DNA of 64,000 bases from contig JACJGO010000026.1 of the NCBI GenBank assembly GCA_014163555.1, forward strand, positions 1 to 64,000. Reading direction: 5' to 3'. A program made the position numbers and the translations under genes. Origin of the DNA: Flavisolibacter longurius (lineage in GTDB: Bacteria; Bacteroidota; Bacteroidia; Chitinophagales; Chitinophagaceae). The notes below the pieces were generated by a model. That model was not told where the DNA came from, did no database searches, and saw nothing but the letters and a program-made list of their open reading frames with translations. Positions 1 to 9,568 of the stretch are shown in pieces (positions within the stretch are counted from its first letter, which is position 1; each line of letters opens with the position of its first letter).

Positions 1-276
1 GGGCGGTGATGATCATGTTAGAGAAGCTTCAAAGCTTATGCGGTTTTAACATCTTACTCCGCCCTTTGTTCTTTCGAAATATTGGCTTAACCTCTTCCTT
101 GAATTTACTCAATTGTAAACATAGGATGGGTTTCCTGCTATGCTGGCAGACGGAAAAAACTTCAACATTAAATCACTATTTTGCTTTGAAACAACGGCTA
201 AGCTGACGTAACATGAAATGCCTGTACTGACAGCAAGCCGATAAACGTTAGGCGCAACAGATCGACCAAACTGCAT

Positions 277-807
277 ATGAAAGAATTATTTAGACCGAAA
301 GCTGTTCACCTTCTTTTGTTTGGAATTATTCTAACACCTATTTTTTATGGACTGATTTCAGACACTTTTTCTTCTTTGTTTGGTTCTTTGATACTTTATC
401 CGTTGTTAATTGGTGGAATAATCCTACTGATTTTTTCATTGTTGGTTGATGTTGCCTGTAAGACGACTTTGTTTCGCTATTGGGTAGTAGGCATTGCTTT
501 GTTTTCAATCATGTCTGGCATTGGGTCTGCCACCACAAGTAATAAACAGGAGAAAACAGAGCAGTTAGGATTGGCTTTAGCTGAAAAGATTAAGGGTTAC
601 AAACAATTGTATGGGCAGTTTCCAGCCGATCTCAAACATCAATTTTTTGATACATTGAATAAGAATACGGCATACGGGAAGCCCTTTGATTACAAGTTGT
701 ATTGGGAAGACAACGGGGAGGTCTATTTTGAGCTGCACTTTTTTGCTTTAAACGAAATGGATGCTTATCTGTATTCTACAAAAAAAGAATGGATCTATGT
801 CGACTAA
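277..807 (+). CDS. Hypothetical inner-membrane protein
   Basis: A 176-residue protein that I do not recognise. The N-terminal half is very hydrophobic, with about three membrane segments (roughly residues 10-30, 34-56 and 66-88). The soluble C-terminal half carries a stretch around LAEKIKGYKQLYGQFPADL that resembles the region behind the hydrophobic helix of pilin-like and small secreted proteins. It starts at an ATG with no clear Shine-Dalgarno, which is normal for this phylum. The gene is AT-rich and sits in a row of small unrelated genes at the left edge of the window. Function unknown. Confidence 0.6.
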   Translation: MKELFRPKAVHLLLFGIILTPIFYGLISDTFSSLFGSLILYPLLIGGIILLIFSLLVDVACKTTLFRYWVVGIALFSIMSGIGSATTSNKQEKTEQLGLALAEKIKGYKQLYGQFPADLKHQFFDTLNKNTAYGKPFDYKLYWEDNGEVYFELHFFALNEMDAYLYSTKKEWIYVD

Positions 808-964
808 TAAAATGCGCCTTACAGAGCATATACAAAAACATGGTTTTAGAGCTACATCTAAACAGTTTATCTTTAATCTACAACTGAAAGTCAGTGAGGC
901 TGAAGCGTATAAATTCTATGCCTTCGCAAATGCTTTCTTCGTTAGCGGTACTGCAGAAACCTAG
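797..964 (+). CDS. Possible small hypothetical protein
   Basis: A 55-codon frame beginning MSTNKMRLTEHIQKHGF overlaps the stop of the preceding membrane protein gene by 11 nt. Its composition is protein-like but there is no recognisable domain and no second line of evidence. It could be a remnant or a chance frame. Confidence 0.2.
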   Translation: MSTNKMRLTEHIQKHGFRATSKQFIFNLQLKVSEAEAYKFYAFANAFFVSGTAET

Positions 965-969
965 CTGTT

Positions 970-1719
970 ATGGTGTACAATATTTTAAACGGCGACTCCC
1001 TTGCTTACAGTTTTCCCGACGCAAGAATTGAAGGGGAGATTATTATTTTTAGAGAAGCGCTTATCGATGGAGATTTATTAGGTGATAACCTCCTTGATTT
1101 TTGGCAATCAAGAGCTAGGTACCTGAAAATAACAGAAGCCGAATACAATCATTCTGTTGTACAGGAATTAGGAAAAATCGTGCATGCGCCTGATAACGCA
1201 GAGTTCAATCTTTGGTTTGAGTATGACTTGTTTTGTCAGGTAAATATGTGATTCGTTATTTCCCTAATCAATAGTTTGTCAATTAAGAAAAAGGTTTTTG
1301 TCGTTTTCACTTCTTACTTAGACATAACGCATAAACAGTTCTGGAATGGCTTTGGACCAGCAAATCCAGATGAACTTAATGTTTGTTATGCCGATAGAAT
1401 TCCTTTGAGTGAAGCCGACTTAAATTTTTGGCAAGAGTTGTGGAAGGCCTACAAAAGTGGCAACCTTGATGAATTAACTCGACTTGCAACAAAAAAATCT
1501 CCAGGTTTCCCTTATCTACAAGAAGTCGTAAAAGCGCATGTTGACCGTTTTCCAAAAGAAGGAAAAGGAAGACCAGAAAGAGTAATTGAAGAAATAACTA
1601 AAAACATTTCTACTGACTTTCATAAGGTGTTCGAAGAGTTTTGGAACCGCGAAAGCATTTATGGTTTCGGTGACACGCAATTAAAAAATCTGTACGACAA
1701 AGTGATGCACTACCGCTAA
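970..1719 (+). pseudogene. DUF1835-type protein gene interrupted by an in-frame TGA
   Basis: Two stretches of the same reading frame, 970-1251 and 1252-1719, together encode about 250 residues of a DUF1835-like protein. The first ends ...LFCQVNM at a TGA (1249-1251). Reading through it continues without a frame change as FVISLINSLSIKKKVF. In proteins of this type I would expect a tryptophan (TGG) there, so a single G-to-A change explains the break. The second half contains HKQFWNGFGPANPDEL and a long helical C-terminus. It could be a true nonsense mutation, a sequencing error, or two separately translated halves, since TTG 1276 could act as a start. The family function is not established. Confidence 0.6.
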
Positions 1720-1865
1720 CATGGTTTTGCGGCAATAGGTGCACACGAATATTTATTCAACTTATTATCTTTATTGAGCAACAGGAAAAAAGCGATGCTT
1801 CAGAATCTCAAATGCACCTACTGACAGCAACACTTTCTCTGTTAGGAGAAAAATTAGCAGCCATT

Positions 1866-2513
1866 ATGAGAAAAAGACGAGTATTTCTGGTTTCATCCAT
1901 TTTCCTTGTGGGAATGATCCTGTTGACCATTGCTTATTGTGACAAACAGGTTAAAGCTGCCTCAAACGGTAGAACCTACGCTGATCCGGTGCAAATACCC
2001 TATAATCATGTTGGCCTCCTTCTGGGCACAGGCAAGTACCTCGAAGGTGGATCCCTGAATCCTTATTATAAGTACCGCATTGATGCCGCCACAGAATTGA
2101 TGAAAGCAGGAAAGGTGGCGTATCTTGTTATTAGCGGCGATAATGGCAGAAAAGACTACAATGAGCCCGAAATGATGCGGGCAGACCTGATGGCTGCCGG
2201 AGTAGATTCAAGCCGCATTTTCCTGGACTTTGCCGGTTTCCGGACCTTTGACTCAATGGTCAGGCTGAAAGAGATCTTTTCACAGGACTCCGTGACCGTT
2301 ATTTCCCAGGAGTTTCACAACCAGAGAGCCCTGTTCATTGCCAGCAAAGAAGGCATTGCAGCCATTGGCTACAATGCGCAGGACGTATCTGCCAAAGCGG
2401 GACTGAAAACCCAAATCCGTGAAAAGCTTGCCAGAGTAAACGTATTTGCTGATTATCTATTCGGGATCAAACCAAAATTCCTCGGGCCAAAGGTCATGAT
2501 TCCTTACGACTAA
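1866..2513 (+). CDS. SanA/YdcF-like (DUF218) membrane-anchored protein
   Basis: A 215-residue protein with one N-terminal membrane anchor (about residues 6-25) followed by a DUF218/SanA domain. The signatures are HVGLLLGTGKYLEGGS, the following YKYRIDAA, VISGDNGRKDYNEPEMM, and the EFHNQRALFIA segment near the C-terminus. Members of the family act in envelope barrier function (SanA, vancomycin exclusion in enterobacteria), but the chemistry is not settled. An upstream in-frame ATG at 1812 would add 18 residues ahead of the anchor. I prefer 1866, where the basic MRKRR leads into the hydrophobic segment. It stands alone on the plus strand. Confidence 0.75.
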   Translation: MRKRRVFLVSSIFLVGMILLTIAYCDKQVKAASNGRTYADPVQIPYNHVGLLLGTGKYLEGGSLNPYYKYRIDAATELMKAGKVAYLVISGDNGRKDYNEPEMMRADLMAAGVDSSRIFLDFAGFRTFDSMVRLKEIFSQDSVTVISQEFHNQRALFIASKEGIAAIGYNAQDVSAKAGLKTQIREKLARVNVFADYLFGIKPKFLGPKVMIPYD

Positions 2514-2711
2514 TTGTACAGCATTTAGCAGTGGTTTACCAACATATAAAATGGCAAACAATCATCCACCCCAAGTACTTTACGCAACGGTATCTAATTT
2601 ATCTAACAGACGGAATGTTGATGCCAGTACAGTGACCAGCCTTTCTTCGTTTTGTTAAATTGATGAAGAGCTACGTTTTCACGAATGCATAAACACTAAA
2701 GAATTATTCAG

Positions 2712-3062
2712 ATGAGCAAGAACAATAAAACCATATTAGAAAGGGCAAATGCAGCGATCACAAAAGGTGATTATGAGGGATTTCTTTCTTATTGCACCGA
2801 AGACACCGAATGGGAATTTGTAGGCGATAAGACGCTGCAGGGAAAGGACGCGGTTCGACGCTACATGGTGGAGGTTTATGAAGAGACGCCGAAGTTTAGG
2901 GTTGAAAACCTGATTGCCGAGGGTGAATTTCTTACGGCAATTGGCACTATCACCTTGAAGAACGAACAGAGCAAGATGGTAAATTATTCTTACTGCGATG
3001 TGTGGCGGTTCCGGGATGGGAAAATGGCAGAACTGAAAGCTTTCGTCATTGAAATAAAATAA
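2712..3062 (+). CDS. SnoaL/NTF2-like fold protein
   Basis: A 116-residue protein with the typical layout of small NTF2-like (SnoaL) proteins. An N-terminal helix pair (ERANAAITKGDYEGFLSYC) is followed by EDTEWEFVGDKTLQGKDAVRRYM and then a curved sheet ending YCDVWRFRDGKMAELKAFV. Such proteins bind small hydrophobic ligands or act as isomerases or hydrolases, and no substrate can be named from sequence. The gene is monocistronic. Confidence 0.7.
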   Translation: MSKNNKTILERANAAITKGDYEGFLSYCTEDTEWEFVGDKTLQGKDAVRRYMVEVYEETPKFRVENLIAEGEFLTAIGTITLKNEQSKMVNYSYCDVWRFRDGKMAELKAFVIEIK

Positions 3063-3128
3063 ACGCTAAGGTTACAAGTGGTAACAAATTATTGAAGCCT
3101 GGTCTTCCCACAAATCCTTGTTGAAAGA

Positions 3129-3950
3129 ATGAGAGCTCTATTTTTTCCATTACTACTGTTTATTTGTTTTTCATGCAAGTCGAAGGACGAAGAAACCGAG
3201 GGTAATGCAGATGCTATTAATGACAGGCTATCCACGCCTGGTATCAATTATATTGTCACAAACGTTTATCCGCATGATACCACTTCCTTTACGGAAGGTC
3301 TTCTGGTACACGAAGGAAGGCTGTTTGAAAGCACGGGCTCACCCAATGAGCTGCCGCAGACCAGATCCCTGTTCGGACCAGTTGACCTAAAGACTGGTTC
3401 CATCAGTCCCAAGGCTGAATTGGATAGGCAAAAATATTTTGGTGAAGGCATAACATTTTTAAATGGTAAGGTTTTTCAGCTTACCTACCAGACAAGGAAA
3501 GGGTTCATCTATGATGCAAAATCTTTTCAGAAAATTGGTGAGTTTACCTTTCCTTCAAAGGAAGGCTGGGGCCTGACAACTGACGGTACTTCGCTTATTA
3601 TGAGCGACGGAACCAGCCAGTTGACTTATTTGGATCCTACTACGTTTCAGGCCTTAAAAACGCTGCAGGTGAAGGATGAAAACGGACCGGTGACCAATCT
3701 TAACGAGCTGGAATTTATAAAGGGTTCGGTTTACGCCAATATTTATACAATGTCTATCGTAGTACAAATAGATACCGGTTCAGGGAATGTTACAGGAAAG
3801 CTTAACCTCTCCTTTCTTGCAATGGAAGCAAAAGCAAAATATCCGGGTGCTATGGAAATGAATGGCATTGCCTATGACTCGACGGCAGGAAAAGTTTTAA
3901 TAACAGGAAAAATGTGGCCGAACATTTATGAAATCAGTTTCAGGTTCTGA
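3129..3950 (+). CDS. Glutaminyl-peptide cyclotransferase, lipoprotein
   Basis: A 273-residue protein of the plant/bacterial glutamine cyclotransferase family, a five-bladed beta-propeller that converts N-terminal Gln of peptides to pyroglutamate. Family segments visible are YPHDTTSFTEGLLVHEG, LFESTGSPN, KYFGEGITFLNGKVFQLTY, GWGLTTDGTSLIMSDGT, LNELEFIKGSVYANIY and MNGIAYDSTAGKVLITGKMWP. The N-terminus is a lipoprotein signal with the acylated cysteine at about residue 16 (FICFSC), so the enzyme should sit in the envelope. Length and motifs are complete. Confidence 0.85.
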   Translation: MRALFFPLLLFICFSCKSKDEETEGNADAINDRLSTPGINYIVTNVYPHDTTSFTEGLLVHEGRLFESTGSPNELPQTRSLFGPVDLKTGSISPKAELDRQKYFGEGITFLNGKVFQLTYQTRKGFIYDAKSFQKIGEFTFPSKEGWGLTTDGTSLIMSDGTSQLTYLDPTTFQALKTLQVKDENGPVTNLNELEFIKGSVYANIYTMSIVVQIDTGSGNVTGKLNLSFLAMEAKAKYPGAMEMNGIAYDSTAGKVLITGKMWPNIYEISFRF

Positions 3951-4095
3951 TGGAGCTATACTACCAATTTGTGTTCGTATTTCTTGCGGTAGGAAAAATA
4001 TTGCAGGCTGCAATTCTTATCTATAGTAGCAATTAATTTATATATAACAGAATTGCTACAGTGCAATTTTAGGTGTTGTTATTTCTTCAACAAAC

Positions 4096-6498
4096 TCAGA
4101 TGCTTCCCTCCTGTTGTTGTAAGGGCAACCGAACTATAAACGTTGCGCCTTTTCCCGGTGAACCCTCCGCCTCTATAGTACCGCCATGCCGCTCTACAAT
4201 GCGCTGGCAAAGGGCCAATCCAAGGCCGGTGCCCTCGTATTTGTCTTTTGGATGAAGGCGCACAAAGCTCTGGAAAATTTTATCCGCTTCATCCGGTCCG
4301 AAACCTATTCCATTATCGGCGATCGTTACGTCAACGATCTCTCCTTCGGTTGTATGGTTTACCTGCGAGCTGATGGTGACAACCGGTTTTTCGCCTGGTT
4401 TCGAAAACTTCAGTGCATTATTCACCAGGTTGTAAAACAACTGGTGCAGGAGCACTGAGCTACCTTCTACATGGGGCAATGGGGCAACATGAATCTCCGC
4501 GCCTTTTTCGGTTACCAGCAATTCAAGATCATCCCGCACATGCTGAAAAATGCTGTTCAGGTCAACCTGCTCGGCACGTTGGGGTTCATATTTTACCGTA
4601 GAGAATACAAGGATGCTTTCAATCATCTGGTTCAGCCGCGTGGCCGATTTTGTAAGCCTGTTCAGGAGGTCAACACCCTCACCCAAAATATGATTATACC
4701 GGATCCGGATCAGGTCGATCGACGTAAGCATTTTCCGAACCGGTTCTTTCAGGTCATGGCTGGCCACGTGGGCAAAACGTTCTAGGTCTTCGTTCGACCG
4801 TTGCAGTTCCAGTGTACGGGACTGCACTGTTTTTTCGAGGCTTTCATTGAATCGCCGCTGGGTTTCTTCTGCCTCCTTCCGGCTGGTGATGTTTATCATG
4901 GACCCTACCATTTGCACCGGGTTGCCTTCCGCATCGTACACCATGTGGCCCCTGTCGAGGATATAAATGGACGAACCGTCAGCCGTCAGCAGACGGTATT
5001 CATCAGACCAAAACTTTTTACCCGAGTGAATGAAGGATTTCATTTTCTTTGCTACACGATCTTTATCATCGGGATGAAAATGGCTTATCCAGGTTTCAAA
5101 GTCGAGTGGATTGACAGGTGCCGGAGACCCCAAAACGATTTCAACATTTTTATTGAAGCGAAACCTGTTCTCTACAAGGTCCCATTCCCAGATAATATCA
5201 TTTGTGCTCAGCGAAACAATCTCGTACCGGTCTTTTTCCGCCTTGTACTGTTCGGCAAGAATCTTATTGCGTGTACTGAGCGAATTGATCTTGATAAGAA
5301 TATACAACAGGAGAAGATTCACCAGGATACCCGCTATGGCAATTACATTGGGCTGGTTTACTTCGTAAGAGGACACAAAATTATTGCGGGGTGTAAAAAC
5401 CAGTGTCCATTCATTTCCTGCCACTTGCATCAAATGGGTTACAGAAATGTCGGCTTCGCTTTTTCGCGGATTGTGGCCATGGCTGGCATAAAACAGGTGT
5501 GCCGTATCGGTTTGCCTGCCATCATAGATTTCAAACTCTATCTGCGGCGAAACGGTACCCATGATACCCTTCATCAGGTCGTTTATCCGGAACGGACTGT
5601 ACACAAACCCTTTTAACGCCGCTCTCCTTTCTTCCACCGTACCTAGACTCATTTTTTGATTGTACACCGGCAAATAAAGCAGACACCCTTTTTGCACATC
5701 GTCATCGGTTTCCTGCACCAGCCTCACCATTTCCGATAAGGCCGGCTCACCCGAATCCATGGCTCTTTGCATGGCCAGCCGTCGGTTTCTTTCCGTAAAC
5801 ATGTCGTAGCCAAAAGCCCGCAGGTTTCTCCCGACAAAAGGCTCCAGGTACACAATGGGATGGTACACTTCCCTGTTTTCACCGGGCCAGATGGTAAATG
5901 CGGGAAAGCCCTCTGCCCTCACCTGTTGTGTGAACCGGTTCACGTCTTCGGGAGCAAGACGAAACGTAAATCCGAGACCCTGGATACCGGGATAATACTG
6001 CTGCAGCCGCAGGGTTTGCACATAGCTTCTCCATTCGGCCCGGGTAACGGTGTCGGCCGCGTAGAAAAAGCCCACGGCATTACGCAGCACCTGCTCGTAT
6101 GCCGTCATACGGTCCTGGATAGCCGACTCAATATTGCTGACCGCATATTCAAACCTGTATTTTGTTTTTTCTTTCTGATTGTTGTGAGAAATGTACCAAG
6201 CGATGATGGTCAGCACAATAGAACATACCAACAGAATGCCGGGTAAAACCGTTCTGTAAAAGGCTTTCGCTGAATCTGTTTTTTTTGTGGCGGGAGGCAA
6301 ACCTGGTTTCTGATTTTTAAGATGGGCAAATATAGACTTTGCCTGCTTACGAAATGGCTGGGGCTGTCCTGTTTTGTCTGCCGAAATCCCGGTGATGTCA
6401 TTTATGCTTGCATAGAGATTGTAAACATGAACTGGAGGGATACCTAGCGTTTTGAATTTTTGTACTTTCAGGAAACTGCAGGCCTTTTGTACCAACAA
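4096..6498 (-). CDS. Membrane sensor histidine kinase with CHASE and PAS domains
   Basis: An approximately 800-residue hybrid-less sensor kinase. The order is a cytoplasmic N-terminus, TM1 near residues 76-98, an extracytoplasmic CHASE-type ligand-binding domain (RNAVGFFYAADTVTRAEW, YPGIQGLGFTF), TM2 near 390-410, and a PAS domain (YEIVSLSTNDIIWEWD). A HisKA segment follows with the phosphorylated His in FAHVASHDLKEPVRK, then a HATPase_c domain with N (NNALKFSKPG), G1 (ADNGIGFG) and G2 (GTGLGLALC) boxes. No receiver domain or response regulator is adjacent. No ATG lies upstream of the CHASE domain in frame. The longest frame starts at TTG 6498, so the true start is uncertain and may be a later TTG or GTG. 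Confidence 0.85.
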   Translation of the reverse strand: MLVQKACSFLKVQKFKTLGIPPVHVYNLYASINDITGISADKTGQPQPFRKQAKSIFAHLKNQKPGLPPATKKTDSAKAFYRTVLPGILLVCSIVLTIIAWYISHNNQKEKTKYRFEYAVSNIESAIQDRMTAYEQVLRNAVGFFYAADTVTRAEWRSYVQTLRLQQYYPGIQGLGFTFRLAPEDVNRFTQQVRAEGFPAFTIWPGENREVYHPIVYLEPFVGRNLRAFGYDMFTERNRRLAMQRAMDSGEPALSEMVRLVQETDDDVQKGCLLYLPVYNQKMSLGTVEERRAALKGFVYSPFRINDLMKGIMGTVSPQIEFEIYDGRQTDTAHLFYASHGHNPRKSEADISVTHLMQVAGNEWTLVFTPRNNFVSSYEVNQPNVIAIAGILVNLLLLYILIKINSLSTRNKILAEQYKAEKDRYEIVSLSTNDIIWEWDLVENRFRFNKNVEIVLGSPAPVNPLDFETWISHFHPDDKDRVAKKMKSFIHSGKKFWSDEYRLLTADGSSIYILDRGHMVYDAEGNPVQMVGSMINITSRKEAEETQRRFNESLEKTVQSRTLELQRSNEDLERFAHVASHDLKEPVRKMLTSIDLIRIRYNHILGEGVDLLNRLTKSATRLNQMIESILVFSTVKYEPQRAEQVDLNSIFQHVRDDLELLVTEKGAEIHVAPLPHVEGSSVLLHQLFYNLVNNALKFSKPGEKPVVTISSQVNHTTEGEIVDVTIADNGIGFGPDEADKIFQSFVRLHPKDKYEGTGLGLALCQRIVERHGGTIEAEGSPGKGATFIVRLPLQQQEGSI

Positions 6499-6620
6499 AA
6501 TGTATCAGGACAGGCTTTATTTGGGTAACTGGATTTGTATGGCATCTGCCCTTTTATCAAAGCATAAATTCCAGCTCTTTCTAACAGGAATGGGCCACCG
6601 TAAATAACAATCAAGCGGCA

Positions 6621-7571
6621 ATGAAAAAGCTTTTGTTCTTTTTTATCCTAGTCATTTCATCCTATTGCTTATTCGGTAAAACCAAAAATCAAAATGACTG
6701 TATCCAACCGCTACTCTCTCCTATCAATGATACACCGGTCATCAAAATGCATGTGGGCAACGTGGTTCTACATTTTACAGAACAGGGGAAAGGCGAACCA
6801 GTGTTATTGCTACATGGAGGGCAGGGCGACTACCGCAGTTGGACGAAGCAGGTTGAAGCACTAGCTCCCAGGTATCGTGTGATCACTTATAGTCGTCGCT
6901 ACCATTTTCCGAATGAAAATCACCTTACGCCTCAGCCTTACAATGCTCTTACCGATGCCGGTGACCTGGCTGGCTTTATTGATTCATTAAAACTGGACCG
7001 GGTTCACCTTATTGGTACCTCCTACGGGGCTTTCACAGCTTTGGCCTTTGCCATGATTCATCCCCATCGTGTGCTGACAATGGTACTTGCCGAACCACCT
7101 TTACTTCAATGGGCTACAACCACGATTCGGGGTGCTGAATTATATCATGAGTTCATGAACACCGTTCACAACCCTGCAGGTAAAGCCTTTGCCGCAGGGG
7201 ACAGTACAGGCGCCCTAGGGCTTTTGATCAACCGCTTTGATGGCCCGGGAGCATTTGACGCACTGCCACCTGAACGCAAAAAGGTTATCTACCAGAATGC
7301 ACGATTTTTCCAGGCAATAACAGCTTCACCTGATCCTTTTCCGGATTTGCCGAGAGAGAAAATAAAAAATATCACCCTGCCCGTTTTGGTGGTGCGGGGT
7401 GCAAATACAAAAGAACTGGATGTTCTGGTAAGCGAGGAAGTTTTGCGGACTTTACCGAATGCCGAAAAGGCGGTAATACCAAATGCGGGACATGGTTCAC
7501 CACGTCAAAACCCCGAAGCCTTTAATGCGGCCGTGCTGGGATTTCTTGAAAAACACCGGGACAAAAAATAA
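6621..7571 (+). CDS. Secreted alpha/beta hydrolase
   Basis: A 316-residue alpha/beta-hydrolase with an N-terminal signal peptide (MKKLLFFFILVISSYCLFG). The oxyanion HG is at residues 65-66, the nucleophile elbow GTSYG has Ser134, the catalytic acid probably lies in the NTKELDVLV strand-loop, and the catalytic His is about residue 291 (NAGHGSP). It resembles epoxide hydrolase / esterase-like members, and the substrate cannot be named. It is divergent from the histidine kinase, with about 120 nt between the starts. Confidence 0.8.
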   Translation: MKKLLFFFILVISSYCLFGKTKNQNDCIQPLLSPINDTPVIKMHVGNVVLHFTEQGKGEPVLLLHGGQGDYRSWTKQVEALAPRYRVITYSRRYHFPNENHLTPQPYNALTDAGDLAGFIDSLKLDRVHLIGTSYGAFTALAFAMIHPHRVLTMVLAEPPLLQWATTTIRGAELYHEFMNTVHNPAGKAFAAGDSTGALGLLINRFDGPGAFDALPPERKKVIYQNARFFQAITASPDPFPDLPREKIKNITLPVLVVRGANTKELDVLVSEEVLRTLPNAEKAVIPNAGHGSPRQNPEAFNAAVLGFLEKHRDKK

Positions 7572-7649
7572 TCTCTGTTGAACAATTGCAGCAATGGCGG
7601 TAAGGTTCTAATTTGGCTTTACTACACACATCATAAAATCACACTACGA

Positions 7650-8027
7650 ATGAAAAAAGTAACAGGCATCGGCGGCATATTTTTCAAATGCAAAGACCCG
7701 AACAAAGTAAAAGAATGGTATCAAACGCATCTGGGACTGCCAACCAATGAGTATGGCGCCACCTTCCACTGGAAGGAAGCGGAAGACGGCTCAAAAACAG
7801 GAACTACCCAATGGAGCCCGTTTCCGGAATCCACAAATTATTTCGAGCCCTCCTCAAAAGACTTTATGATCAACTACCGGGTGGCTGACCTGGAGGCATT
7901 GGTGGCAGAGCTGCGGAGCCAGGGTGTTACTATCCTTGATGCGATTGAAACCTATGACTATGGGAAGTTTGTTCATATACTAGACCTGGAAGGAAATAAA
8001 ATTGAATTGTGGGAGCCTGTTGAATGA
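7650..8027 (+). CDS. VOC (glyoxalase/bleomycin resistance-like) family protein
   Basis: A 125-residue vicinal-oxygen-chelate fold protein. It starts MKKVTGIGGIFFKCKDPNKV, has the central EWYQTHLGLP, and ends FVHILDLEGNKIELWEP, the usual metal-ligand-bearing strand with its terminal Glu. An upstream TTG in frame (7578) would add 24 residues that look like untranslated DNA, so I chose the ATG at 7650. The substrate is unknown. It follows the hydrolase gene on the same strand. Confidence 0.8.
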   Translation: MKKVTGIGGIFFKCKDPNKVKEWYQTHLGLPTNEYGATFHWKEAEDGSKTGTTQWSPFPESTNYFEPSSKDFMINYRVADLEALVAELRSQGVTILDAIETYDYGKFVHILDLEGNKIELWEPVE

Positions 8028-8281
8028 GTGTCCAAATAATGTGAGAACAATGAAAAAGCGTATACCTCTCAGGTTAAAGTGCCTTAGAATTATGGATTTG
8101 TTTAAGGTCCCTTTGATACCTCTTTGATTGTACAGGAAATTAATAACCGGATATCAGATACCTATATGCTAAATCCGCGGTAGTAAAGGGCACAAAACTT
8201 TCATTTGATCATTTGCATTATTTTTAAAGGGAGAGAATTGTGTGTCCAACCCATTTCACCCCTAACGTTTACATACACTTT

Positions 8282-9478
8282 ATGAGAGTCTGCCTGTTCT
8301 TTTTTGTACTGCTAATACTACTCTGCTTCTCTGCAAAACTGCAGGCGCAAACCATTTCCCGTCTTGATGGCACTACAATCCGTATGGCGGAGTTAGACAA
8401 AAACATAGAGCGATTGCTAAAGTCTGCCAATGTGCATGGTATTGGCATCAGCATCTTTAACCGGAAAGAGGTGGTGTACAAAAAAACATTTGGCTATAAA
8501 CGGGCTGATACCAAGGCGTCTCTTCTACCAACAACCAATTTTTATGGCGCTTCCCTGAGTAAAGCTGTATTCGCCGTCCTGGTGATGAAGTTGGTGGAAG
8601 AAGGGGTTTTGGACCTTGATAAACCGCTGGAATCTTATTTGCCCAAACCAATTTATGAATACACGCCTGCCACCCGGTGGCATGATGATTACCGTTCGCT
8701 GCGGAACGATACCTTGTATAAAAAGATTACGGCCCGGATGTGTCTTTCGCATACCGGAGGCTTTCCTAACTGGCGGTGGGATGAAAAAGATGAAACCTTG
8801 CGGGTGAAATTTGATCCCGGCACTCGGTACGGTTATTCCGGCGAAGGCATGGTGTACCTGCAGGTAGTGCTGGAAAAGCTGCTGGGCAAAACCCTGGAAA
8901 CCATGGCGCAGGAAAAAATCTTTGGTCCCCTTGGCATGAAGCATACGGCCTATTCCTGGAAACCAGCATTTGAAGCCGACTACGCCTGGGGACACAAAAC
9001 CAACGGAGAAATCTATCCAAAAGACAAGGACAACGAACCCCGTTCGGCCAGCACACTGGAAACAACGCTGGATGATTATACCCTTTTTACCGAAGCCGTG
9101 CTTACCAAAAAAATTTTGAAACCTGAATCCACGAAACTAATGTTCACGTCAAAGATCCGCTTGCGGTCGTTGCAACAACATGGCCCCTTGCGGTTCAAGG
9201 ATTCTACCCTCAATGATGGCATTCAGCTTAGTTCAGGCCTGGGCTGGCTCCTGTTGCAATCCCCTTATGGACATGGTGTTTTTAAGGAAGGACATGGTGA
9301 TGGCTTCCAGCATTATTCCATTCTGTTTCCGCAAAGTGGTACCGGTATTGTTATTTTAACCAACAGTGATAATGGAGAAAGCATTTTCAAAGAATTGCTG
9401 GAGCTGGCCATTGGCGATCGTTTTACGCCTTGGTATTGGGAAAATTATATTCCGTATGACCAGAAGAAAAGCCAGTAA
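8282..9478 (+). CDS. Serine beta-lactamase-like hydrolase (class C / penicillin-binding fold)
   Basis: A 398-residue secreted serine hydrolase. The signal peptide is MRVCLFFFVLLILLCFSA. The active-site SxxK is Ser91-Leu-Ser-Lys94 and the YxG-type motif is Tyr185-Ser-Gly187. The third motif region is near KEGHGDGFQHYSILFP, with HGDG in place of KTG, as in many esterase or D-aminopeptidase-like members. That makes peptidase or esterase activity more likely than antibiotic resistance. I chose ATG 8282 because the hydrophobic signal starts there. A TTG frame from 8240 would put 14 extra residues in front. Confidence 0.85.
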   Translation: MRVCLFFFVLLILLCFSAKLQAQTISRLDGTTIRMAELDKNIERLLKSANVHGIGISIFNRKEVVYKKTFGYKRADTKASLLPTTNFYGASLSKAVFAVLVMKLVEEGVLDLDKPLESYLPKPIYEYTPATRWHDDYRSLRNDTLYKKITARMCLSHTGGFPNWRWDEKDETLRVKFDPGTRYGYSGEGMVYLQVVLEKLLGKTLETMAQEKIFGPLGMKHTAYSWKPAFEADYAWGHKTNGEIYPKDKDNEPRSASTLETTLDDYTLFTEAVLTKKILKPESTKLMFTSKIRLRSLQQHGPLRFKDSTLNDGIQLSSGLGWLLLQSPYGHGVFKEGHGDGFQHYSILFPQSGTGIVILTNSDNGESIFKELLELAIGDRFTPWYWENYIPYDQKKSQ

Positions 9479-9568
9479 GCTTCTTTGCATTGGCATTTAT
9501 AAAAATTGTTGTTGAATGGGCACTACTTTCCCGTTTTTTACTTACCCTGACTCTATTCTTTTTATTCC

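Noticed and set aside
6-206. 66-codon open frame at the window start
   Set aside because: No domain, no start context, composition not protein-like. I cannot support it as a gene.
225-262. Integron attC-like GTTAGGC before the first gene
   Set aside because: The 3' core half fits, but no matching 5' half or conserved spacing was found, and the other gene junctions at 1-1800 do not repeat it.
8282-9478. True antibiotic-resistance beta-lactamase
   Set aside because: The third motif is HGDG rather than KTG, and the gene sits in ordinary chromosome. Esterase or peptidase-like activity is more likely.
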